From NCBI GenBank assembly GCA_039707465.1, contig CM077647.1, positions 118,484,610 to 118,548,609 of the forward strand: 64,000 nt of DNA, in the 5' to 3' direction. Below the pieces are notes generated by a model. It saw only the letters and a list, made by a program, of their open reading frames with translations. It searched no databases and was not told the origin of the DNA. This document shows positions 10,931 through 21,781 of this stretch, piece by piece (position 1 is the first letter of the stretch; the number at the start of each line of letters is the position of its first letter). Both the position numbers and the translations under genes were made by a program. The stretch comes from Rhabdophis nuchalis. Its lineage: Eukaryota > Chordata > Lepidosauria > Squamata > Natricidae.

Positions 10931-10964
10931 ACCGCCCCGGGTCCCTGTGGGGAGAGGGTGCGGT
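10931..10964 (+). other. LINE 3' stem-loop
   Basis: Arms ACCGCCCC and GGTGCGGT pair at 7 of 8 positions. Equivalent arms in fragments at 4841-4871 and 47728-47760 pair perfectly with different sequences. A 3' structure recognised by the reverse transcriptase is known for several LINEs of this type; that role is inferred here. Confidence 0.6.
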
Positions 10965-11003
10965 TAATAAATTCCAATTTATTATTATTATTATTATTAA
11001 TAT

Positions 11004-12120
11004 GATTCTACTTGAAAACTCCCCCCCCCCCCTAAAATATCGACAGAGAAAAATTGTCCTATGCAAAGCTCTACAAATGTTCTTGGTCTAATGCCTCTTT
11101 GGTTTATAATAAATCATGTGTATATAATAAATTCAGTGCGCAAATTATAGTGTATTTAGTATGCATGGTTAGCCAAGACGATTGTCCAATTCTAACATGA
11201 ATACTAGGAATGTATCCAGATATCAAACACTTAATGCTACTAATAAAAAAACCTGTATCTGTCAATTTTTTTGTTTTGTGAAAAGTGAAAACATTAAAAA
11301 AAATCTTGAGGGAAAATATGGGTGGGCTACAGATGGAAAATGACACCGTCAGGGCTTCTAATGAAATTAGAAGGGATTCAAATAATAGCATAAACGGTTT
11401 CTCCAAGATTCAAAGCGCTGCTTGCAAATCAATTTACGTTATACGTATATTAGACAAGAAATTTTATTTTAGTCTTGATTAAAGTTCAAGGTATTTGTAG
11501 AGTAAGAGATGTTTATTAAAAGTGTAAGTAGTATAGAATAGTTACAGAAGCAGTGAATAATTATGGGGTTTAAGATAGATTTGAGAAGAGTTAACCCTCT
11601 TTCAAAGTTTAAAACAACTTGGTCTTCCCAGTGCACAAGAAAAAAAATGTTTACAGTCAGCAAGCAGCAAATGCTCTACTGTATGGTGCTGATGGAAATT
11701 ATTGCCCAAACTGATAGATGGTGAAAACCGCCTTCAGAAAAAGATTTGCTGTTTGTATGCTAACCTTTAAACTATAGTAAGGATGTTTGGATGAACCCAG
11801 CCACCTGCTACATAGGAGAAAGATAATCCCTACACACACTTTTACCTATCTAAATTGGGAACTTTTTGAATTTCATTCCCTCTGTGGAAAAAAATCCCCA
11901 GGTGTATCACTCTGAACAAAATTCTGTTGGGATGCAACCTATACCATCTAATAACAATATTGAGCACCAGCAGCCCTGTTAGACTAAGTGAGGAATCCCT
12001 TTTTCTCTTTCCACTATGCTACAACTGGGGCTGGACACAGAAGTTATTTAAAAGGTCTTCATTTCCCTGGACAAACCATTTTTTTAAAATGTAGCTACTG
12101 TTCTTAAGAGGAGAAAAAGA
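11004..12120. other. AT-rich non-coding stretch
   Basis: No gene recognised. It has a poly-C run near 11021-11032. Confidence 0.6.
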
Positions 12121-12170
12121 AAAAAAAAGAAAGGAAGGAAGGAAGGAAGGAAGGAAGGAAGGAAAGGAAA
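12121..12170. repeat. (GGAA)n microsatellite
   Basis: A purine run of GGAA/GAAG units preceded by an A-rich tract. Confidence 0.9.
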
Positions 12171-12745
12171 GATAGATTGTATATATGCTTCATATTGTTT
12201 ATATGCTTGAATGCAGCATTACATCTTCTGCTTCTCCATTGTCTGCATTTATAGATTTTCAAAATGTTTCTCCGAATAATTTGCATCTCTTGTGTTTTCT
12301 GAGTTCTTCTTCTTTTGCTATGACCTCTAGTTTATACAGGGGATACCTTTTATGGTAATCTTTGTTTGCACTGGATCAGCAAACATTAAATGTCATCCAA
12401 ACATTTTAAAAGTTTCCATGATGCCAGTTAGATCTAAAAGTTTGATGCTATTAGTTGAAATATCCGTAGAGTACCAAGGTAGGCCCAGTGTGTATTTGGA
12501 AACTTCTGCTGATACACCAAGGGATTAAAAAGCTATTGCTGCCAGTATAGACAAGCCTGAACTTGTTTTATCTGTTATTGTGGCAATCCTTGTTTTAGGA
12601 CTACAACTATACAGCTATGTATGTTGTTATCTCAAGTCTTGAAATATTAGTTTCCATGGAGCTGCACAAAGTTGAATTCCATGCTGCCTCATATCAATAT
12701 TGTCTTAGGAAATGCACTTTATGGACAGGTAGAAAGTGCACTATA
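12171..12745. other. Non-coding, nothing recognised
   Basis: No gene or repeat supported. Confidence 0.55.
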
Positions 12746-12746
12746 C

Positions 12747-13054
12747 AGGTAGCCTTCGACTTACAAGAGATCATTTAGTGACTGTTTAAAGTTACAATGG
12801 CACTTAAAAAGTGTCTTATGACCATTTTTCACACTTACAACTTTTGCAGTGTACTCATGATCACATGCTCAAAATTCGGATGCTTGGCAACTAACTCATA
12901 TTTATGATGGTTGAAGCAAAGTCAATGGGGAAGTCAGATTCAATTAACAATTGTGGCAAGAAAAGTGATGCTATGGGGAAAAATTCACTTAACAAATGTT
13001 TCACTTAGCAACAAATATTTTGGGCTTACTTGTTGTCGTCAGTCAAGAACTACC
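12747..13054. mobile_element. TA-flanked MITE
   Basis: It begins CAGGTAGCCTTCGACTTAC after a TA and ends near TCAAGAACTACCT. The interior words AATGGCACTTAAAAA, TCATATTTATGATGG and TTCACTTAACAAATG are shared with 45849-46219. Confidence 0.65.
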
Positions 13055-13117
13055 TACTCATATTTATGATGGTTGAAGCAAAGTCAATGGGGAAGTCAGA
13101 TTCAATTAACAATTGTG
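12894..13117. repeat. 62-bp direct duplication (12894-12955 and 13056-13117)
   Basis: Both copies run from ACTCATATTTATGATGG to AACAATTGTG and read identical by eye. The second copy lies just outside the MITE end. Confidence 0.85.
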
Positions 13118-13344
13118 TTCTAATTCTATTTGGGGAATACAATCCCATTAAGCCCTAAAGAAGGAAAGTTCCTGGCACTGGAAAAATCACAAAGCCAGTC
13201 AAGCTTGAATTTAAGTCTTAACTACTTTGAATCCAGATCCCCTACAGTGTGCAGTCATTGGATAAAAGTCTGAAAGCATTGACCAGGAGCAGTTAAGGCA
13301 TACAGAGTTGAGTAATTTAAGATCTACTGAATTTTCTGATTTTA

Positions 13345-14405
13345 TTTATTTATTTATTTATTTTTCATATTTATAACCCGCTCCCATCTCACAACAAGGG
13401 ACTCGGGGCGGCGAACATAGAATTAAATCAATAAATACAAAATACAAATACATAGATATTAGATGCCTGTGTTGTAACCGTTTTTAAAACCCTCGTTTAT
13501 AATTGGCGGTGCTGGGGTAACGCAAGGCCGGCTAGTTGAAAGAAGTGAGTCTTAAGACATTTGCGGAAGAGGCGGAGGTCAGGAATGGTGCGGATTTCAG
13601 GGGGCAGGTCGTTCCAAAGGGCCGGCCCTGCCACAGAGAAGGCCCTCCCCCTGGGCGCCGCCAGTCGACATTGCCCGACCGACGGTACCCTGAGGAGGCC
13701 CTCTCTGTGGGAGCGTGTCGGTCCCAGGGATGTATGGGGCAGGAGACGGTCTTGCAGATAGCTAGGTCCCGAGCCATGGAGCGTTTTGAAGATGGTCATT
13801 AGGACCTTGAAGCGCACCCGAAAGACCACAGGAAGCCAGTGGAGCTCGCGTAGGACAGGTGTTATATGGGAGTGTTTAGGCGCTCCCGTAATTATCCGTG
13901 CGGCCGCGTTCTGGACTAACTGTAGTCTTCGGGTGCACTTCAAGGGAAGCCCCATGTAGAGAGCATTGCAATAGTCAAGTCGAGATGTGACGAGTGCTTG
14001 AGTGAATGTGCGTAAGGCTCCCCGATCCAGTAAGGGACGCAATTGGCGCATCAGGCGTACCTGATGGAATGCCCCCCTGGCCACGGCCGCCACCTGGTCT
14101 TCCATAGTCAGCTGGGAGTCCAGGAGGACACCTAGATTGCGTGCCTTCTCCACAGGGGCTGGTGTTTCACCCCCAATGGCCAGAGTTGGAATAATCTGGC
14201 TGAAACGGGGTGCTGGAAGCCACAGCCACTCAGTCTTGGACGGGTTGAGCCTGAGTTTGTTACTACCCATCCAGATCCGTACAGCCTCCAAGCACCGGGA
14301 CATAACCTCGACGGCATCATTGGGGTGGTCCTGAGTGGATATGTACAGCTGGGTATCATCAGCGTACAGATGATATCCCACCCCGAAACCACGGATGCTG
14401 GTCTT
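13345..14405 (-). mobile_element. 5'-truncated L2-clade LINE
   Basis: On the minus strand it runs from the reverse-transcriptase catalytic region through the 3' UTR (GGGACTCGGGGCGG at about 13399) to an (AAAT)n tail at about 13341-13365. 5' truncation is the usual outcome of incomplete target-primed reverse transcription. Confidence 0.88.
13497..14381 (-). CDS. C-terminal part of LINE reverse transcriptase polyprotein (truncated copy)
   Basis: The frame has 294 open codons from GYHLYADDTQ to the stop. It is collinear with residues about 807-1093 of the frame at 7523-10804 (LRLNPSKTEWLW, SRLDYCNALYMGLP, GPALWNDLPP). It lacks the endonuclease and most of the reverse transcriptase, so it cannot act alone. 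The undisturbed frame suggests a fairly recent insertion. The codon for Ala in YADD is at 14361-14363. Confidence 0.88.
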   Translation of the reverse strand: MGYHLYADDTQLYISTQDHPNDAVEVMSRCLEAVRIWMGSNKLRLNPSKTEWLWLPAPRFSQIIPTLAIGGETPAPVEKARNLGVLLDSQLTMEDQVAAVARGAFHQVRLMRQLRPLLDRGALRTFTQALVTSRLDYCNALYMGLPLKCTRRLQLVQNAAARIITGAPKHSHITPVLRELHWLPVVFRVRFKVLMTIFKTLHGSGPSYLQDRLLPHTSLGPTRSHREGLLRVPSVGQCRLAAPRGRAFSVAGPALWNDLPPEIRTIPDLRLFRKCLKTHFFQLAGLALPQHRQL

Positions 14406-14464
14406 GAGGCAGTTTCATGTTCTCTAGACAAAAATGGGAACCCCCAATTTCTGATTCCATTCAG

Positions 14465-15720
14465 TCATGCGTATTTATTTAAGAAAATTTATATGGCTGC
14501 CCAACTCATTCTCAGTGACTCTGAGCGGCTTACAAAACTCCAATACAAAAACCAATAACCCCACTCCCTCCCAACCCCTTAGCAAGAACGATCCATTTGA
14601 TAGGCTCTATTTCACTCTGAAGCCCAGTGATGGTGAACCTTTTAGGCACCAAGTGCCCAAACTGTGCATGCGCATGGCCAAACTGAAAGGTGTGTGCATG
14701 CGCAAACACGTGCATGTGTGGACATGTCTGTGAATGTGTGGACATGTGCAGACATGCATGAATGTGCACATGTGTGGACATGAATGAACATGCACATGTG
14801 TGGAGATGCACGCATGTGCAGCAGAGACCTGAAGACAAGCTGGCCAGAGGGAGGCAGGACATCCCAACACCAGCAGCACAGCAAGAAATAAGATCTTTTT
14901 CATTGTTTGCAGGGAAACAGAAGCTCACTAAAGAAATGCCACAGAGATCTGACCTGGGGCGATGGTGCGCCTGCCAGCAGAGATGGATCTATGTGCCACC
15001 CCTGGCATATGTGCCATAGGTTTGCCATCACGGCCCTAACCCATTGGCAGAACCATATTTTCAGGACCTTGCAAAAGAGTATTAAAATGGGGGACAGCCT
15101 TATCTTTGCAGGGATGTTCCACAGGGAGGGAGTCATCACGGAGAAAGCCCTTCTTGGACCACCTTAGGAGATGGGACCCATAGTATTCCCTGCCTCATCT
15201 GGGAGATGAATAGGGCATAGGTAATTGTGAATAGGGATTATTGGTTTAGGAAAGGGCATACAATCCATAGTTGTGCAAAGGCCTTCCTGTCCATGACTGC
15301 CACCTGTTCCTCAAGCAGGACTTGTGAGTCCGGAAGACTCCCCAGATTATTGTATCTGTCTGGGGCAGTGCCACTCTATCCAAGACCAGAGATGGCAGCC
15401 ATTCTGCTTTGCCAGGGTTCAGTTTCACCTGTTGCTTCTTATCCAGTCCTTAATAGCCTCCAGGCACTGTGTGAAGAAGCTCACGGCATCACTTAACTCA
15501 TCATAAGCTGGATGCCAACAAGACTTTGATGATATCTTAGACTTTGGTGGCAAATGATCGCATTCAATGGCTTCATGTATATCTTAACAGAAGCGAAGAA
15601 AGTATCAAGCCCTGTGGGACTCTGCAAAGCAGGGGATGAAAGCTGGACCTGTCACTTGCTTTATCAAATTGAATTAGCAGGTATTTATAAAGTCTAATGG
15701 GGGGGGGGGGCAGGGTTGTT
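14465..15720 (-). mobile_element. Decayed L2-clade LINE, interrupted by a MITE
   Basis: The minus strand has a tail region TTTATTTAAG (14471), L2-like text such as GCAGGGATGTTCCACAGGG on the plus strand (15107), and minus-strand residues MKLNPGKAEWLPS resembling the LRLNPTKTEWLW of the intact copy. Frames are broken in many places. The MITE at 14624-15033 separates the two parts. Confidence 0.65.
14624..15033. mobile_element. MITE with internal GTG/CATG-rich minisatellite
   Basis: The ends are CAGTGATGGTGAACC and GGTTTGCCATCAC. The interior (about 14690-14820) repeats words such as TGTGTGGACATG and TGCACATGTG. Related ends are at 24396-24673. I did not find a clear target duplication. Confidence 0.65.
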
Positions 15721-16676
15721 TCCTGGTATGACAGAGAATATGATGGCAATGTTTGGCTCTAGACTTCTATGCTGGTAAAACAAATAGAGAAATGTTGGGA
15801 AACCACTGTGCTTTCATTGGCTGAGAGGAGAAAGAATAGGCATTCATTTGGATTAACAACATTTTTGGGGTTGTTAAATTCCAGCACAATTCTTACTCAT
15901 GTGTCTTTGTACAAAGGTAGTCTAGTGATAGCCCGTGTGATATATTCACCTACTGTTTTACAGGTAAGATAGAGCTAGAGATCAGCTTGATAACTATGCT
16001 GAAAGCAGATATTTTAATAGTTCTGAAGTCAGCAAAACCATTCATCTGAAAATATATGTTCTTTCTTTTAATACATAATTTCTCATTTTTTGTCTTAACA
16101 AGATGGCATATCCTGGAATATCTAGATAAAGCATATATGATGAGCTAGAGTTCTCCAAAGCTCCAAATGCCAATATTTTGAGTAGCATTATATACTAGAA
16201 GAGTGGCATGAGCCATTTAATTAAGGTAAATTTAGATTGTTCAGTTCTTGTTTTGGTTCCATCTACAAAAAGATCAAGTATATCTTTATCTCCTTAACTT
16301 GATGGTTGTATAACTGGTATAAATAAGATAACTTTCACATACCAAGTTCCGTAATTGGAATTTAGATGAAAGTTGAACATCTTCCATGTCATAATCAAGC
16401 CTTCTAACAAATGCTTTCCTTCTTACAAGGAAATAATTCCAATTTGCTTGTTCGAATATAAACTTTAAAAATCAGATTTAACTCTGCAGTCATCAAGATT
16501 TTGAATATAATAATTTAAAAGTGGACTTGTGATTTTGGTGAAATGTTGGGCCATCTCGCTTCAGTTGGACTACTGGAAGGTAGAGCTCAACATTTCCCTC
16601 CAAGAAGGAATTAGTATTTTTCCAGTTTCTTTTTCAAAGATTCACTAACAGTGTTACCTTATATAACATAGCAGGG

Positions 16677-16677
<1 letters not shown>
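15721..16677. other. AT-rich non-coding stretch
   Basis: No gene recognised. A poly-G run lies at about 15700-15710. Confidence 0.55.

Positions 16678-16712
<35 letters not shown>
16678..16712. repeat. (TG)n microsatellite
   Basis: An uninterrupted run of TG dinucleotides. Confidence 0.95.
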
Positions 16713-16715
<3 letters not shown>

Positions 16716-17128
16716 CATATATGTGTATTGATTGCAGGGCTTCCTTGAAAAATACTCAAAGACACATACAGATATTCACAGTCTCAGGGAAGCCTGTCAT
16801 CTAATGTATTTGTTCTGTGACTGCCTGCTTTCTGCTGGACTATCAGAATGAATGAGATGCATAACCAAATTATGATTTACAAGATTATTGAATATTGACT
16901 GCTTAAATGTTGCTGTTTTCCAATCTATTGGTATTGCAGAAACTGGAAATAACAAATCTGAAAAGGGCCTTAAGCGAATCTGGTGTGTATGCCCATATTA
17001 TGCCCTGCTATTCTGAATGCTGCCCAGTTTTTGTGTCCAGTGTGGGCACCATGGAGCATATTATTTACAGAAGAAAACTCTTCTTCTTTTACTCCATTAA
17101 GAGCAGCTTTCCGATTGGCTTTTAAAAA
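16713..17128. other. Non-coding, nothing recognised
   Basis: It contains a short frame (16907-17125) with no family match. Confidence 0.5.
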
Positions 17129-17140
17129 GTTGCTTGCATC

Positions 17141-19158
17141 GAGAACGTTTCCGGTTCCCGAAGGCGACAGACGTGCCCTGTGCGCTGTCTGCCGCTTGCT
17201 GTACTAGTGGGCTCCTTCGGCAGCACAAAAGACCTCGGGGGGGGTCTTTTGCCATAGGAGCGGCTCGCTGGGAGCCCCCAGCCTGGCAGCGGCCGTCTGG
17301 GATGCCCCCAGCCTTGACCTAGGAGCTGATGAGCAAAAAGGGTTGGTGATCTTCGCTGGATGGATCTTGGAAACAGAAAGCAGAATGAGAAGAGCATCTG
17401 AAAGGCCGGAGGTGAAGGATGCTCCCAAATCTCCTGGGCTATTGATGAAGGATAGCGATAAGACATTGTAAGTTCCAGTTCAATCTACTTTAAATGAAGA
17501 CTGGAGGGGGGAGTTCTTAACCCCCCCTCAGATTAAGCGGCAAGCAGACAAGCCCTCTTCATTTGAATGAAGAGAGGAAAGGAACTAACTTGCTATTTGA
17601 GCTAGCTATGGAAAAAAAATTGTATCACATTTGCAACAATTGTTTATGGAGTTCTTTTAAGAAAAGAAAGTAAATGGAATGGAACTTTCACTTTTCTTCC
17701 TGTCGGAAGACGGGGCAAGATGGCTTCTCTTTGTTCTCCGCTTGTAACCTCCCTGTGTGAAGTTTCTTCTCTCTACAATTAACAACGAAGGATTTGAAAC
17801 TTTCTCTTTCAACATTCCTCCCAGAGGTCCTCAGATCTCTTCCAATACGTGGATTCCTGGATTTGGACTGTGAGAATTCTTTCTTTTTTTCATTTTTAAA
17901 AGTGAACTCTTAAGACTGTTCTTCCATTCAGACTCTCTGACACCTCGGACTCATCTCGGCTGCCTGTTTTACCAGCACAATCTCTTTATTAACTGACATA
18001 ATGGCTTCGAGAAAGCCACCAGTGGGAAAGTCACTCTCTGCACCATCTTTGGCTGCTTCCAGCCCAACTACACAACCAAAGATTACACAACTTTTGCCGA
18101 AACGGCCTGCTGAAGAGGGATCGCAGGATAAATCAGTTGCAGAAATGTTTCGTGAGATAATGAAAAAGTTGACAGATTTAACACTTGAACTCAGGGAAAT
18201 GAAAAGGGATACAACGGAAAATAAACAGAAAATTGCGAAGCTGGAGGAGGGGGTGACTGAGATGGGGGGGAGGTTAAGGAGATCTGGAGGGAGGGTCTAG
18301 AATTAGGAGCTCACATAACTAAAATTGAATTTGAAAGAATGTCTTTCTTCCTCAGGTTCCAGATTTTACCAGAATCAGATAATGAAGATCTTAAAGATAT
18401 TATGAGTACAATATTAGCAGAATATATTAAAAAAGACAAAGATCATCTCTGTTGGGATATGGACCTGGTTTATAGAATTAACTCAGCTTATGCTAGGATA
18501 AATAATGTACCAATAGAAATTCATGTTAAATTTCTCAGGAGATCCACAAGGGATGAGATATTGAGGGCTCAACGGGATGGAACCTTAAAATATCAAGACA
18601 AAGAAATAACCATCTTGAAACAAATTCCCCCCAAAAATAGAGAAATTAGAAGGAAGTATTCCTTCCTGTCTAAGAAACTATATAAGAAAGGAATTTAGTT
18701 CAAGTGGTTGTTATCAGAAGGAATGCTGATATTCTGGGAAGGAGACAGGGTAAAAATCAAAACATTAACCGAGGCGAGGACATTTATTAAAAAACATTCC
18801 TCCCAGTTGGGAGGTGAAGAAGGGGGAACAGAGGAAGCAACTGCCCCGCCTGGAGACAGGAGGGAAGAGTCAATTGCGAAAAGACTCAGGTCTCAAAAAT
18901 GATTTTATTTGAAAGCTTATTGTAATTGTTGATACACAAGAAAATGGCAAAGAAAAAAAAAGATGATTGAATATATGGATTGTAAGATGTAACCTTTTTA
19001 TATGCTTATCCTTTACTTTTTAAAATTGTATATGTATGAAGTTTTTGGGGAGGGACACCACCAACGGCAGGGAAGATGCCAAAATGTTATTTTCACCTTG
19101 CACCTTTTTCCCTGTAAAAACTTTAAAAACCAATAAAATTCTTTTACAAAAAAAAAAT
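17141..19158 (+). mobile_element. ORF1-only L1-type (HAL1-like) retrotransposon, copy 1
   Basis: The element has a GC-rich 5' UTR (17141-18000), one ORF1-type gene (18001-18902, now broken), a 3' UTR of about 240 bp and an AATAAA signal (19132-19137) followed by an A-run. The identical 12-bp flanks GTTGCTTGCATC at 17129-17140 and 19159-19170 show it was inserted as a unit by target-primed reverse transcription. There is no ORF2 between ORF1 and the poly(A). Its N-terminal ORF1 and 3' UTR differ from copies 2 and 3, so it belongs to another subfamily. Confidence 0.88.
18001..18902 (+). pseudogene. L1-type ORF1 nucleic-acid-binding protein, disrupted
   Basis: It starts MASRKPPVGK, with a charged coiled-coil segment (EIMKKLTDLTLELREMKR). 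The frame shifts in or near a G-run at 18264-18271. It resumes with ERMSFFLRF and YRINSAYARINNVPIEIHVK (RRM-like part). A TAG at 18696-18698 replaces the Trp codon of the FKW motif, and the last part ends AKRLRSQK. Two lesions (one frameshift, one nonsense) inactivate it. The intact proteins at 26588-27436 and 31923-32771 show the expected reading. Confidence 0.85.
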
Positions 19159-19170
19159 GTTGCTTGCATC

Positions 19171-20029
19171 ATGCCAAAAAAAGGTTAAGAGAAAAATGGC
19201 ATCTGTTCCTTCAAACTGTGTTAAAAATTCTGGCAAGGTACACAATCTTCTCATTTGGAGGTGAAATAAATTTACATTATTCTATGAGACGCCACTAGTG
19301 CTCTGCTTTTGAAGTCACAAATTAAGACTTTAATGTCTTCATTAAACTGAAAATAAAAATAAAAATAACTAAACTGATTCACAAAGGGAATACTCTTCTT
19401 CTGTTTAACAAGACTGAGAACAAAAACTTGAATGAAAACGTGTTCTGGAATAAGAGTAGTGGCGCCTTTGCAACAATGAATTACTCTAATTGCAATCTAT
19501 TATACTTTGGTCAGATTCCATGTTGAATAGATGCCCAATTCTGGGCATTGCACTTTAAGGAGTAAGAGCTAAAACTCCATGCTTCTGTGATTTTACTGAT
19601 AATTGTACCCCAAAGTAGGGGCACAAATAACTCCAAAGTATTATTGTGTTCCTCCATGACCAGACAATAGAGGCTGCCTCTGTCTCTTTTCAAATGTGTG
19701 CTGTGCCATGTTTGTAAATCCGAATTTGAATTGTCTGAGACTCAAGCCAAATGGGTACAAGAATGTGCAGAGCCTTTTAAAATGTGCAGTATTGGGGACA
19801 TGACCTTTGGCAACACCATGTTGGATGAGAAACAAGAGTAAGAATTTTCACCTCTGAAAGGCTGAGATTCATCCGTATTTTAAAAAGGGGGGAACGATAT
19901 TTCAAAGTTTTTTTCTGTGCTCTGATCCATAGCCAGCTGTAAAAAAGAACTGAAAGATGCACAAATTCCAGAGTACTGGTATTTTCTCTGAACTGACTTT
20001 ATGTACTCAGTGCTGTTAAATTGATTTGT
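19171..20029. other. Non-coding, nothing recognised
   Basis: No gene supported. Minus-strand frames of about 60 codons have no family match. Confidence 0.55.
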
Positions 20030-20277
20030 CTATGGAGATCCTCGGTCATCCGGAATAACCTGGATTATCTTGCACTTTCGCTTCTCATCCAAGAAGCTTC
20101 TTCAGTTCAGAAATAAAGAAGCTTCATGGATGAGAAGCAAAATATTTTCAAGGAAAAACAATTTCCTTGAAAAGCACCTTTGGAACGCTAAACTGGTTTC
20201 TTAATTAACCAATTTCATTGTAATTTTATTACAATAATATTACAATGACAATAAAGATTATTATTATTATTATTAAT
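20030..20277. mobile_element. Fold-back MITE followed by a LINE-type 3' tail
   Basis: GCTTCTCATCCAAGAAGCTT and AAGCTTCATGGATGAGAAGC are mirrored. CCTTGAAAAGCACCTTTGG matches the family at 1231. From about 20205, ACCAATTTCATTGTAATTTT, ACAATGACAATAAAG and (ATT)n repeat the tail found at 62957-63053. Confidence 0.6.
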
Positions 20278-21160
20278 ACGATAGATGCAAAATAAAATGA
20301 TTGGAAAATATTGTACTGTAAAATAACATGTTATTTAAACATGTAATGTTTAATGTAATGTAAAATAACTTATTTTAAAAAATAACATGTTTATGTTTAC
20401 AGATATAACTGTACAATCTGTAATGATTTACTCAAACTAGCACATTTTAAAAGAAATTTATTGTGAAATATTCAGATTTTTTTTAAATGTGCAGTTGGTT
20501 TGCATTCTATTCTGTTTGGTCCAATGGTAACTTGGAAACTCTGAAAAATAATTGGAACAAGAGCTAAAGGAAAGTCATTGTTAGTTCGGAGTTTGCTAAG
20601 ACTTGGATATATAGAAAGTATTTTCTGTGTTCAGACAAAAAATAGTAGAAGCTATAATTTTTAAATGTATGCAGAACATCTTAGACAACTTCTGACTTAA
20701 GTGTTTTGTAGACCAAACTCTTCAATTCTATGAATTGTCTAGGAGATCAACTACTTTTTAAAATTCATCTATACATCTGCTTTCTCCTCTATTTTTCCTT
20801 TGTATTATTGAATTCTTTCATTCATCCTGGCTATTTAGAGAGATCTAAAGGAATCCTGACTTAAATTTCTAACAGAAAAACTGGAATTTCATTTTTAATA
20901 GAGCAGATTAGCAAAATTTAATCAATATTTGAAGGAGAAAAGGAATACTATATATCAGCTACCCTATGTCACCCAGAGCAGGATAAGTTCAGGAGAAGGA
21001 TCATATTAATTTTTGTATTCCTAATTTATAAAGAACAGACATCCAGATTTCAAAACATGCAACAAGGATGAGAGTTTAGAATAACAAAACCTGTTATACC
21101 TGTTTGACAATGACCAACTTACATCATCTTTGAAATTTTCCCCAAAAAAGGTACCTGGTG
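20278..21160. other. AT-rich non-coding stretch
   Basis: No gene recognised. Confidence 0.55.
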
Positions 21161-21164
21161 GAAA

Positions 21165-21380
21165 TGAGATGAAGAGGGGGAAGAAAAGGAGAGAAGTAAG
21201 GGAAGAAGAGAGGAATAGGAGAGAGGGCAAGAAGGGGGGAAGAGGAGGAGAGAAAGGAGGAGTGGAAAGGAGGGCGAGGAGGAGGAGAAAGGAAGGGGAA
21301 GTAGTGTAGGGAAGGATGACAGAGGGAAGAAAGGAACTAGGCAGGGGGAGGAGAGAGAGGGAGAAGAAAGTGATGGATAA
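21165..21380. repeat. Homopurine (GA-rich) tract
   Basis: About 215 bases are nearly all A or G on the plus strand, without a fixed unit. Open frames on either strand here are low-complexity artefacts. Confidence 0.9.
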
Positions 21381-21638
21381 GGACAGATATGGTGTATGGA
21401 GACCAGAAGAGCTAATACTTGTGTTTTGGGAGTTGATAGGAAGATGAATTGATGTAAACATTTAATAATACAAAACAATGCTGGCTATATAATAGTATAC
21501 ATGTGATTATATGTTATGAAGATGAAAAAAAATTACTTAAAAAAAAGATAGCTGATGGGTGCTTTAAGATTAAGATTTGACCACCCTCTATTTAACAAGA
21601 ATGTACCAGATGGAATCAAATATTCATTTCCTCTATAG

Positions 21639-21773
21639 CAGTGTTTCTCAACCTTGACGAGTTTAAGACGAGTAGACTTCAACTCCCAGAATTCCCCAGC
21701 CAGCATGGCTGGCTGGGGAATTCTGGGAGTTGAAGTCCACTCGTCTTAAACTCGCCAAGGTTGAGAAACACTG
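21639..21773. mobile_element. Palindromic hAT-type MITE
   Basis: The ends CAGTGTTTCTCAACCTTG and CAAGGTTGAGAAACACTG are exact inverse. The arms stay nearly perfectly complementary through the centre CCAGCCAGC/GCTGGCTGG, so the whole 135 bp can form one hairpin. The 8-bp flanks CTCTATAG (21631-21638) and ATCTATAG (21774-21781) differ at one base. Confidence 0.9.
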
Positions 21774-21781
21774 ATCTATAG

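Larger units (their letters stand above)
6080..11003 (+). mobile_element. Near-complete L2-clade LINE
   Basis: A CpG-dense 5' region (about 6080-7100) is followed by a less GC-rich leader, a 1093-codon frame (7523-10804), a short 3' UTR with a stem-loop (10931-10964) and an (ATT)n tail at 10980-11000. Ending in a short tandem repeat instead of poly(A) is usual for the L2/CR1 group. The left boundary is estimated from the jump in GC content. No clear target duplication was seen, which is also usual for this clade. Near completeness and an intact frame suggest a young insertion. Confidence 0.85.

Noticed and set aside
14530..14928. Cys/His-rich minus-strand frames (repeated CMSTHVH-like text), zinc-finger-like at first sight
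   Set aside because: They translate the GTG/CATG minisatellite inside a MITE. The Cys/His spacing does not form C2H2 fingers.
21021..21478. Ser/Pro/Leu-rich minus-strand frames
   Set aside because: They arise from the homopurine tract. The same holds for 31096-31546.
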